Assembly (NCBI GenBank): GCA_016858145.1
Contig: JAEHOE010000046.1
Coordinates: forward strand, 248,001-312,000
Reading direction: 5' to 3'
Source: Edaphochlamys debaryana
Lineage: Eukaryota; Chlorophyta; Chlorophyceae; Chlamydomonadales
DNA: 64,000 nucleotides
The notes under the pieces were generated by a model, which saw only the letters and a program-made list of their open reading frames with translations, was not told where the DNA came from and searched no databases. Shown here one piece after another: positions 23,864 to 32,628 of the stretch (within the stretch, counting starts at the first letter, position 1; each line of letters begins with the position of its first letter). The position numbers and the translations under genes are program-made.

Positions 23864-24703
23864 CAGCTAGGTCTCCCGGCTAACCATCCCGAACTATGTG
23901 GGATCAACACTATGTGGCATACCGCATACTCGCGGAGACTGTAGCAGCACGCGAACGCGACTTGCGTCTTCGCTCACAAGTCGGTATCCCGCACTATTCG
24001 GGATACCAGCGCGCGCAGCGCAGTCAGCGCGCAACAAGCTGCATCGCGGACCTCTCAAACGTGCATCCCGTATAGCTCGGGATACCATGATTGCTGGCAT
24101 CCCACACTCGTCGCGCGGTCCGCGCACAGCGGACCCGCATGCACGCTTCCGACCCTGCCCAGCGCTCGGCGCACAGCGCTGCCTGCCCAGCAGCCTCCCC
24201 TATACGTCTTCGCCGGTACAGGTGGCCCAAGTAAGCCCCTGCGCGCGAGCTGCCCGGACGGACGCGAGGCCATCCCTCCCGCCACCATCGCTCGCCCCCG
24301 CCCCGCTCCGCAGCAGAACCGGTGTTTGTAAACACCCCTATCGCCGGGCTCTGTTATCTGTTGATGCAGCTGGGGGGTCGGGCGACCTGAAACAGTGATG
24401 GCGGGCCCGGGGGAAGACCCTACCCGCATCCCCTACCCCGTCGCCCCCCCCCCCTGCCTTCCGCCCCCCTCCCCCTGCCCCCCTCCCCGCTCGCTCCCCA
24501 ACTGCACGCGGCACCCTGCCACCGAGATAACGATCAGCGACACTCCGCACGTGTCGTGCGAGAGCAGGTACTTCCCGCCTGGACTGGGCGGCAGACGTGC
24601 CGTCGGGAGGCGGGGCGAGATGCCTGTGGGGCTCTCCCCAGCACTCCGCCGCTTCCCCGCGAATCCCTCCCCGCCCCCACAGGTCGCGGGCTGCAGCCAA
24701 GGA
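23864..24703 (+). repeat. Left terminal inverted repeat of foldback element
   Basis: About 840 bp, matching the complement of 26539-27490 almost base for base apart from small indels (a C-run difference near 24450) and a 127-bp insertion in the right arm. Confidence 0.9.
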
Positions 24704-24929
24704 GCAGGGCGTAGGCGTTGCACCCTGGGGTAGGAAGGAGGGAAGGCAGGGCCCCGTCAGGTTGTCAAAGGGGGGCCAGGCGGTTCGCGAGTGAGGGGTG
24801 GGTACGGATGGGGCCGCCCCCCCCCCTGCAGTCCGTTCCAGGCCTGCACATCCTAGCCCCACCCTCCTCCCAGGTGAAAGCCACCGAGCATCCGCCGGGA
24901 AGCAGTAGTAGCCCCGGGTCAAGGCTGCC

Positions 24930-25820
24930 GCACGAGAGGCTCCCGGGGACGGTTGAGGGCTGTGGGCGAGCGTGCAGGGCGGGTAGACCTTGTGGGGGTC
25001 AGGGGAGGGGAGGGTGGGATGGCTGGTGGGGCGTGTGGGGGCTGGTGCCACCCCTCCCCGCCATGATCCCCCTCTGCAGGCCTCCCCGGACCCCAAGCAT
25101 CACTGCAGAGGGCCCGCACGAGAGGCTCCCGGGGACGGTTGAGGGCTGTGGGCGAGCGTGCAGGGCGGGTAGACCTTGTGGGGGTCAGGGGAGGGGAGGG
25201 TGGGATGGCTGGTGGGGCGTGTGGGGGCTGGTGCCGCCCCTCCCCGCCATGATCCCCTTCTGCAGGCCTCCCCGGACCCCAAGCATCGCTGGAGAGGGCC
25301 CGCACGAGAGGCTCTCGCGTGTGGTTGAGGGCTGTGGGCGAGCGTGCAGGGCGGGTAGACCTTGTGGGGGTCAGGGGAGGGGAGGGTGGGATGGCTGGTG
25401 GGGCGTGTGGGGGCTGGTGCCACCCCTCCCCGCCATGATCCCCCTCTGCAGGCCTCCCCGGACCCCAAGCATCACTGCAGAGGGCCCGCACGAGAGGCTC
25501 CCGGGGACGGTTGAGGGCTGTGGGCGAGCGTGCAGGGCGGGTAGACCTTGTGGGGGTCAGGGGAGGGGAGGGTGGGATGGCTGGTGGGGCGTGTGGGGGC
25601 TGGTGCCGCCCCTCCCCGCCATGATCCCCTTCTGCAGGCCTCCCCGGACCCCAAGCATCGCTGGAGAGGGCCCGCACGAGAGGCTCTCGCGTGTGGTTGA
25701 GGGCTGTGGGCGAGCGTGCAGGGCGGGTAGACCTTGTGGGGGTCAGGCAGGGGAGGGGGGGATGGATAGTGGGGAGTGGGGGGGCTGGTGCCGCCCCTCC
25801 CCGCCATGATCCCCCTCTGC
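24930..25820 (+). repeat. Tandem array of ~186-bp units with dimeric higher-order structure
   Basis: Units start at about 24930, 25116, 25301, 25487 and 25672, each from GCACGAGAGGCTC to the next. Two variants alternate (GGGGACGGTT...ATCACTGCAGAGG versus TCGCGTGTGGTT or CCTTCTG...ATCGCTGGAGAGG), giving a ~371-bp dimer repeated twice. Two inverted units are present on the other side at about 26183-26538. Confidence 0.9.
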
Positions 25821-26182
25821 AGTCCTTTCGCCAGCACAGTCCCTAGACATACCCCAGCACTGGGTTAGAAGGCCGGGTGAGGATGTGGTCAGGTGGTGGC
25901 GTGCTGGGGGGAAATGCGCAGTTGGGGTGGGGTAGGTGTGGGGGGACCCCCGTGTAACTCGGTCAACACGGGTCTTGCACTGCACTCCGGCCATATCCGG
26001 TCGAGTCCTTTCGCCAGCACAGTCCCTAGACATACCCCAGCACTGGGTTAGAAGGCCGGGTGAGGATGTGGTCAGGTGGTGGCGTGCTGGGGGGAAATGC
26101 GCAGTTGGGGTGGGGTAGGTGTGGGGGGACCCCCGTGTAACTCGGTCAACACGGGTCTTGCACTGCACTCCGGCCATATCTG
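25821..26182 (+). repeat. Two tandem copies of a 183-bp unit at the element centre
   Basis: Copy 1 starts at 25821 and copy 2 at 26004, both beginning AGTCCTTTCGCCAGCACAG and ending near GGCCATATC. They are nearly identical and occupy the centre between the two halves of the foldback structure. Confidence 0.92.
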
Positions 26183-26538
26183 GTAGAGGGGGATCATGGC
26201 GGGGAGGGGCGGGACCAGCTCCCCCCACACCCCACTATCCATCCCCCCCTCCCCTCTCCCCCACAGGATCATGCCGCCCTGCACGCTCGCCCACAGCCCT
26301 CAACCGCCCCCGAGAGCCTCGAATGCGGGCCCCCTTCAGTGATGCTTGGGGTCCGGGGAGGCCTGCAGAGGGGGATCATGGCGGGGAGGGGTGGCACCAG
26401 CCCCCACACGCCCCACCAGCCATCCCACCCTCCCCTCCCCTGACCCCCACAAGGTCTACCCGCCCTGCACGCTCGCCCAGAGCCCTCAACCGACCCCGAG
26501 AGCCTCTCGTGCGGGCCCTTTCCAGGCCTGCAGAGGCC

Positions 26539-27490
26539 TCCTTGGCTGCAGCCCGCGACCTGTGGGGGCGGGGAGGAAACCGCGGGGAAGCGGCGGAGTG
26601 CCGGGGAGAGCCCCACAGGCGTCTCGCCCCGCCTCCCGACCGCACGTCTGCCGCCCAGTCCAGGCGGGAAGTACCTGCTCTCGCACGACACGTGCGGAGT
26701 GTCGCTGATCGTTATCTCGGTGGCAGGGTGCCGCGTGCAGTTGGGGAGCGAGCGGGGAGGGGGGCAGGGGGGGACGACGGGGTAGGGGATGCGGGTAGGG
26801 TCTTCCCCCGGGCCCGCCATCACTGCTTCAGGTCGCCCGACCCCCCAGCTGCATCAACAGATAACAGAGCCCGGCGATAGGGGTGTTTACAAACACCAGT
26901 TCTGCTGCGGAGCGGGGCGGGGGCGAGCGATGGTGGCGGGAGGGATGGCCTCGCGTCCGTCCGGGCAGCTCGCGCGCAGGGGCTTACTTGGGTCACCTGT
27001 ACCGGCGAAGACGTATAGGGGAGGCTGCTGGGCAGGCAGCGCTGTGCGCCGAGCGCTGGGCAGGGTCGGAAGCGTGCATGCGGGTCCGCTGTGCGCGGAC
27101 CGCGCGACGAGTGTGGGATGCCAGCAATCATGGTATCCCGAGCTATACGGGATGCACGTTTGAGAGGTCCGCGATGCAGCTTGTTGCGCGCTGACTGCGC
27201 TGCGCGCGCTGGTATCCCGAATAGTGCGGGATACCGACTTGTGAGCGAAGACGCAAGTCGCGTTCGCGTGTGCTACAACTTGCTACAGTCTCCGCGAGTA
27301 TGCGGTATGCCACATGATGATGATGATGATGATTGTTACACAGCTTCATGGCTGTGAGGTCCAAACGAGCCAAAAGGCTTCATAGACCTCAGCAACAGCA
27401 GCTATCATTTGCAGCTATCATTTGCAGCTTTGTATGCCACATAGTGTTGATCCCACATAGTTCGGGATGGTTAGCCGGGAGACCTAGCTG
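26539..27490 (-). repeat. Right terminal inverted repeat of foldback element
   Basis: Complement of the left arm. It contains an extra 127 bp at 27316-27442 that is absent from the left arm. Confidence 0.9.
27305..27442. mobile_element. Small insertion within right arm, flanked by an 11-bp duplication
   Basis: GTATGCCACAT occurs at 27305-27315 and again at 27432-27442. The left arm has this site only once (complement at 23911-23922), so it is the empty site. The inserted DNA starts with GAT repeats and contains a GCAGCTATCATTT tandem. It is less GC-rich than its host. It could be a tiny transposon-like insert or a filler repair event. Confidence 0.7.
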
Positions 27491-27497
27491 TGACGCG
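27491..27497. repeat. Target-site duplication TGACGCG (right)
   Basis: Direct repeat of 23857-23863 just outside the right end of the foldback element. Confidence 0.85.
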
Positions 27498-28598
27498 GTA
27501 TCTACGTGGTATCTACAGGTCAGCGGTGTGTGACAGTATGTATGGGGTTGCAAAATGGCAGTATGGCAAAATGGCAGTATGGCCAAAGGGCATTCAAAAT
27601 TTGCGGCATGATAACGAAGATGACCAGCTGTCCAGCTCGTGAACACAGCTGGACCCTGCAAGCATTGTCCGAGGCCGTAAGCCTGCCCGGAGACCTGCCT
27701 ACATGCACCAGGCGCTAGAGCTCAGAGCGAGCCCGCGAGACGCACATGTCGCTGCATCGAGCAAGAGTTTAGCCGAACGCCGCCCCAGGAGGATCAGGAC
27801 GCTGAGCCAGGTAGCTGTAGTAGCCCTGATGGAGACGTGACGGTCCCTTGAGTCGCGAAACTCACTTTCCTCAACATCCGACACATCCGACGACTCCGAG
27901 GATGAGGAGGGCACTGTGGCGGATGCGTGCTGGAGCGGCAGCGAGCTGTTTGTGGCGGCCGCTGCGGCCGGGCTCCGCCGTGTCGACGAGTACCGTCGCC
28001 CTCGGCACTCCGAGTGGCCTGTCAGTGACGGGTTGCTGAGCAAGGGGGCCTTGAAGGGGTACAGGCCATATACCCGGCCACGGGCGGGGAGAGGGGCAAC
28101 GTGCACTCGAGAGCTGGGGGCTACACCAGGCCCTGTCTCCCTGTCTTATCGCCCTTTCGCCCTCACCGCCGCAGTCCTCCGGGCCTGAAGAGTCAGAGAT
28201 GGAGGCGCACCTCTCTGCTGGACACCCCTCCGCTTCACAGCAAGCCGTATGGGGCTCTCCGTGCAAGGTGTCTGCGGAGGTGGCTGCGGCGGTGGCAGGC
28301 ACCGCCGCCGCAGCCGGCCCATCCGCCCAGCATCCCACAGCAGCCCCCGCGCCCCTCGCCCTCCGGGAGTCGCAGTCCCCGACCATCACCGTGGGGAAGC
28401 GCGTCATCAGCATGGAGAACGGGGTCCTGGGAAAATCACAAAGATTGCAGCTGCCAGGGTCATGTTCCTGCTTGAGGTCTCTGGGCGCGCCACCACCGTC
28501 AGGGACCCAGACGTGGAGAGCAAGATCCGCGTGGTGCCCATGCCCCTTGGTGAGCCGCCAGCGAGCGTGCTCTCGCCTCAACCCCCAAAGCTACAAGC
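27498..28598. other. Unresolved region upstream of IMP3
   Basis: Contains short direct repeats (ATGGCAGTATGGC at 27554-27585) and the IMP3 exon fragment at 27599-27656. On the + strand are an acidic stretch (DTSDDSEDEEGTVADACW, near 27880-27935), an Ala/Pro-rich stretch, and a frame reading KITKIAAARVMFLLEVSG (near 28432-28485) that ends at a GTGAGC donor near 28551. These could be exons of a real but unrecognised gene. They do not look like the expected N-terminus of IMP3. Confidence 0.3.
27599..27656 (+). pseudogene. Duplicated fragment of an IMP3 exon
   Basis: ATTTGCGGCATGATAACGAA and the bases after it, through GACCAGC, match 28623-28651 exactly. The match resumes with AACACAGCTGGACCC after 13 unrelated bases (6 in the gene copy). 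It lacks the preceding codons (DDYKKYNK) and splice context, so it is a non-functional fragment. Confidence 0.8.
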
Positions 28599-29427
28599 GA
28601 CGACTACAAGAAGTACAACAAGATTTGCGGCATGATAACGAAGATGACCAGCCTTGTCAACACAGCTGGACCCCAAAGACCCCGCCCGGATTCAGCTGCT
28701 GAAATTGTAGGTCGCGTGCCCTGCGTAGCCCCTCTCCCTCCTCCACCCCGCGCAAGCCCGCGTCGGGATCCAGCTGCCCCCTGCCAGCCTCGACGGGCCT
28801 TCTCTCTTCCCCTCACCTCAGCTCGCGCTGTCCCTCTCTAACCCCCTGCCTCTCTCTCCCCTCTCGGCAGGCTGCACAACATGGGGGTCATCCCCACCAA
28901 GAAGGGCCTGGTGCAGTGCGACAAGCTGGCCACGGCCTCCTGCCGGCGGCGGCTGGCGGTGGTCATGGTGCGGCTCAAGATGGCGGAGACGCTGCGGGAG
29001 GCGGCCACGTTCATTGAGCAGGTGTGGAGGGGCGCCAGGACAGGGTAAGCTGGGAGAGCGGATGGGGAGCCTGCGTGTGCCGATGTTCGGGTGGTGCTGG
29101 GGCGCGTTTGGGATGGTGACATGGTGTGGGGGCGGACAGCCAGGGACCGTTGCCGTGCACGACTCCTCCCGCAGGACTTCACGGGTAGCGGCGAGGCAGG
29201 CATGGCTTGGCTTGCCTCGTCCCTTGTCACCCTCCCGCGCCCCTCCTCCTGTGTGCGCCACCCGCTCCCAGGGCCACGTGCGTGTGGGCCCCACCACGGT
29301 GACCGACCCCGCCTACCACGTGACGCGGAACATGGAGGACTTCGTCACGTGGGTGGACACGAGCAAGGTGAAGCGCAAGGTGCTCAAATACAACGACAAG
29401 CTGGACGACTTTGATCTGCTCATGTAG
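28599..29427 (+). CDS. IMP3: IMP3, U3 snoRNP S4-domain protein (5' end missing, frame interrupted)
   Basis: Homologue of the U3 small nucleolar ribonucleoprotein subunit IMP3, needed for early 18S rRNA processing in the nucleolus. Three exons are clear: about 28599-28706 ([20 protein letters not shown], then [14 protein letters not shown] in another frame), 28871-29021 ([36 protein letters not shown]) and 29272-29427 ([44 protein letters not shown]). The S4 RNA-binding domain spans exons 2-3. Within exon 1 the two conserved parts are out of frame: two bases appear to be missing in the CA-rich stretch 28659-28665. The usual basic N-terminus (KLKxHEKKLLKKVDF) was not found upstream. It is either a damaged copy or the result of local sequence or assembly errors. 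Confidence 0.85.
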
Positions 29428-29698
29428 ACATGTAGTTGTAGATGCAGATGGACTATGCATGGAGAGAGCGCCGTGGTACGGCATGTGTATGTCGTTTGTC
29501 GTATGCGTGTTTGACCGCTGGCCTGATATGGGTAGGAGTGTTAACCGCACTGCAGTAGGGAGCTGCTGCTGGGACTAGCAGGGGTGAAGCTGGGGGCTGA
29601 GTTGCATGCTGGTGGGAGGGAGGACTTACGGCTGAGTCTGGGGACGACGATCACCTGCCCCTTACCCCCATCATCTTTAATACATGGTCATCGCAATG

Positions 29699-30045
29699 GT
29701 CACCCGGGCAGGAGCGTCCTTCAGCCCGTAACAATCTCGTCCATCAGCCCGAGACAGGAGCCAGGTCGGATGCGGTGCCGGGGCCTGGATCAGCGGATAG
29801 GCCCCCCCGTGAAATGTGCCGAAGGTGCCGATGCGCCGATCTCATCGGGGTCGATAAGTTACCCTGCTCTCAGTTGAAGACATCTCGCTGTCTCTCCAAA
29901 GAGCGCTGCACCACAAAAGCAGACCCGGCAGACCCCCTGGAGCTTTGACGCCAGGAGGACACGGCGCAGGACGCAGGCGAAGAGCCGCCAGGATTCAGCG
30001 GGAATTACCCCGGCGGTCCGGCGGTATACCCCGCGGCCTATCCTC
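29699..30045 (+). repeat. Composite dispersed repeat (modules A, B, C, D)
   Basis: Four consecutive blocks, each found elsewhere in the window: A 29699-29755 (= 22363-22424), B 29762-29808 (= 20889-20935), C 29852-29872 (GGTCGATAAGTTACCCTGCT; close to 16982-17006), D 29873-30045 (= 22439-22625). It lies between IMP3 and the 5-alpha-reductase gene. No coding potential recognised; probably a non-autonomous transposable element or its fragments. Confidence 0.85.
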
Positions 30046-30517
30046 TCCAGTCCAGAGCATAGGCCTGGACTTGGGCTGGACCCAACGGCCGGGTGGCAAC
30101 TGCCATGGCCGGCCACAAGGTTTCGCGGAGAAGGCCATGCCCACCCTTGCCCATGCATGCAGGACTCCTGCGGCAGGAGGGATCGCGTGGCCGCGCTGGT
30201 CCCGACGCACTCGGGAGTGCCATGGCCAACTGCGGGCTGACCACGGACCACCTACCGCAATGTCCAGGAGCCAGGAGCCTCCTGTTGTGGTGGTCGTGAA
30301 ACGCACATGGAGCGCTCCCCGTACTTCCTGGGAGCCTGGGCTAAGGGGCGCGCGGGGGACGGCGGGGGCGCAGCGAGAAGAGGGGGGTGTCAGGGCTGGC
30401 CACGTCAACGCGCCCATCAGGCCGATCAGGCCCGCCCTCGTTGCATTTGCTCGTGTTTGCAGCGGCACTGGTGTAGATGACCTCACTTGCCTCCTGCGCT
30501 CCTGCACTTGCGCGAAG

Positions 30518-32628
30518 ATGTTTCCCACCTGTGAAACAATTGACTCCGAAGCGCTGTACTGGACCAACGTGAGTTTGCTCTCGGTCACCGCCATCATCAT
30601 CGTCGCGTCGTTCCACAGCCAATTCAAGGAAGCAGCACCTTATGGGCGCCACTCGGAGCCATCCGCGGTCGCGAAGTGGGGACCGCAGGTGCACCAGCGC
30701 GTTGGCCACATGGTGAGTGGCCTACCGAATGGGAGTAAGCGTGGGGAGCGGCTGCTGATGCGGGTGCCCCACAGCCACAGGGCAAGCCCGCTCCCCCCGA
30801 GTGCCCCCCTGACCCCGGGACTGACCCTAGCCCCTCGTATCACCGCATACACGGTTGCACAGATCAGCGACTTCCTGCCAGGCATACCCGGGTGCCTTGG
30901 CGTGTACCTAGTCTATGCCTACCGGAGCGATTTCTCACAGGTGGGACACTCGGCGGGCGCCAAGGCTGCTGGGCACCCCTGAGGCTTCAATCTCTCTGAC
31001 CAGCTTCCATGCAACATGCACCTGCCGCTTGCCTTTCATTATCACCTCCCCATGCTAGCCTCTTGCTCCTGTGATGCGCTACAGAGAGAGGCTATCGAAG
31101 CTTCCGCCCTGGGTGATGTCGTTGTTGGAGAACGCCGGACCTCTGATCCGGTCCGCCCCACTCCTTAACGTACCCCCAGGCCGCCATCAATTGGGTACTC
31201 CTGTCCCTCTGGCTGCTGCACTATCTGTACCGGGGACTGCTGCACCCTTTGATCATGCCGTACTCGAGCCGTACGGTGGCGGTTGGGATCACGGTGGCGG
31301 GCCTCTTCCCCAACGTGCTGTTCGCCTACCTCATTGCGGCGCAGCTGGCCTGCACCGTGTACCCGTCAGACTGGGAGAAAGACGTGCGTGGGGCGGGCGG
31401 AGGGGTGGTCTCAGGGCTGGAGTGCAGAGGGGCCCATACGGCGCATCGGCCGTGAAAGCCGTGGGACCGGGACACGCAGAGCTCCCTGGATCCTGCTCTC
31501 ATCACTCCGTCGCGCTCCCTCCGACCCCGCTCCGCCCTCGGGATGGCGTGAGGGTTCGGGAGCCGCAGTTTCTGGGTACAGCCGCGGCGGGGGAGCCAAC
31601 CGCAGCCCTCGGTATCACAGCTCGGGCCCTGGACCCTGACCCGGCCTCCCTCCGCTCTTTCTTTCCAAATGAACGCGCAGCCCCGCTTCATCATTGGCGT
31701 CATTCTCTACGCTCTGGGCACCGGCATCAACCGCTGGGCCGACCTCAAGCTGCGCGCCGGCCGCCTGGCGCTGCGCCGCCGCCGCCAGCAGCCACCGCAG
31801 CAGCACGGCGGCGGCGTCGACGTGAGCGGCGCTGCAGCCGCCGTCGCTCCAATCAGCGCCGGCGGCGAAGGCTCCGGCAGCGCGGCGGCGGCCGTGCGGC
31901 AGGGCCTCTTGGACCGAGAGGACGCCGACGGCAGCAGCGGCGCGGACGCTGCCGCCACGGTCGGCGGCGCGGACGCGGCTGGAGCCGCCGCCAAGGGCGC
32001 CTCGGCGGCGGCGGCGGGCTCCGCATCTGCATCCATTAGGGACCAATACTTCGTTCCTTCGGGCGGCCTGTTTGAGCTGGTGTCGAGCCCCAACTACCTG
32101 GGCGAGATGGTGGAGTGGTTTGGCTACGCCCTGGCTCTGTGGAGCTACCCGGGGCTGGCATGGGCGCTGTTTGGGGCGTCCACCTTCATCCCCCGCGCCC
32201 TGGTGCACCAACGGTGGGGGCGGGAAGGGGGGAAGGAGGGTCGTGGAATTGAGATTCGGTCCGCGGGACGTTGGGGGTGAATGGGTTGCGGGTGGGGTGG
32301 CTTGTGTGGAACGGGCCGGCTGCACGGGGTGTGTTGGGATACCGAGTGGGTAGGCGTCAGCGCGATGGAAGGGAGCGCTCCGGGGGGGGGGGGGGAAACG
32401 GGTGCGTGTCGCATGAGGAGGCGGGCGAGTGGCGTTGCGACGGTCTGTCCGTCCCGGCTTGTTCCCCTCCTTCCGCCCCTCCATCCTCCGGCTCGTTCCG
32501 AGACCCGCTCGGTCCCCGACCCGCGACCCGCGCCCACCGCGCTCCGTCCCTTGCGCCCCAGGTGGTACCGCCAGAACTTTCCCGAGTACCCCCGCAGCCG
32601 CAAGGCCCTCATCCCCTTTCTGCTGTAG
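30518..32628 (+). CDS. Steroid 5-alpha-reductase (SRD5A/DET2) family membrane enzyme
   Basis: NADPH-dependent reductase of delta-4 steroid-type double bonds, an ER membrane enzyme. Exons: 30518-30712, 30863-30940, 31180-31383, 31681-32213, 32562-32628, summing to 359 codons (358 aa). Start ATG at 30518, with no presequence. Several hydrophobic helices are evident (LLSVTAIIIVAS, WVLLSLWLLHYLY, VGITVAGLFPNVLFAYLIAA, PRFIIGVILYALGTG). The C-terminal signature of the family is intact: GGLFELVSSPNYLGEMVEWF, GYALALWSYPGLAWALF, then HQRWYRQNF.EYPRSRKALIPFLL. A ~95-residue Ala/Gly/Arg-rich insertion lies in the loop before that signature in exon 4. The substrate in algae (sterol or polyprenol-like) cannot be told from sequence. 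The C-terminal order fits SRD5A1/2 and DET2 better than the very-long-chain enoyl reductase branch. Confidence 0.93.

Larger units (their letters stand above)
23864..27490. mobile_element. Foldback-type transposable element, 3627 bp
   Basis: Begins CAGCTAGGTCTCCCGG and ends with its exact complement CCGGGAGACCTAGCTG, flanked by a 7-bp direct duplication. The arms are long inverted repeats (left 23864-24703, right 26539-27490). Sub-terminal tandem arrays sit inside, also in inverted orientation in the two halves. Near the tips several short palindromes of the form TATCCCG...CGGGATA occur (for example 23983-24007), possibly protein-binding sites. No transposase-like frame is visible; long open frames here are by-products of the tandem repeats. 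It is therefore non-autonomous. It lies between two genes, just upstream of the membrane/coiled-coil gene. The DNA transposon superfamily is undetermined; the 7-bp duplication does not match the usual 8 (hAT) or 9 (Mutator). Confidence 0.9.

Noticed and set aside
23894..24127. Conserved gene suggested by identical frames at 23.9 kb (-) and 27.1 kb (+)
   Set aside because: The identity comes from the inverted arms of the transposon; the frames contain palindromic tip sequence and do not encode a known protein.
24718..25809. 363-codon open frame on + strand and partner frames on the minus strand across the tandem array
   Set aside because: The frames exist because the ~186-bp unit is a multiple of three and stop-poor. 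The peptide is a simple reiteration, lies in a non-coding part of the foldback element, and has no start or splice context.
25821..26182. Possible CRISPR-like or satellite array
   Set aside because: Only two 183-bp copies without spacers of constant length. The setting is a eukaryotic transposon, so CRISPR is excluded.
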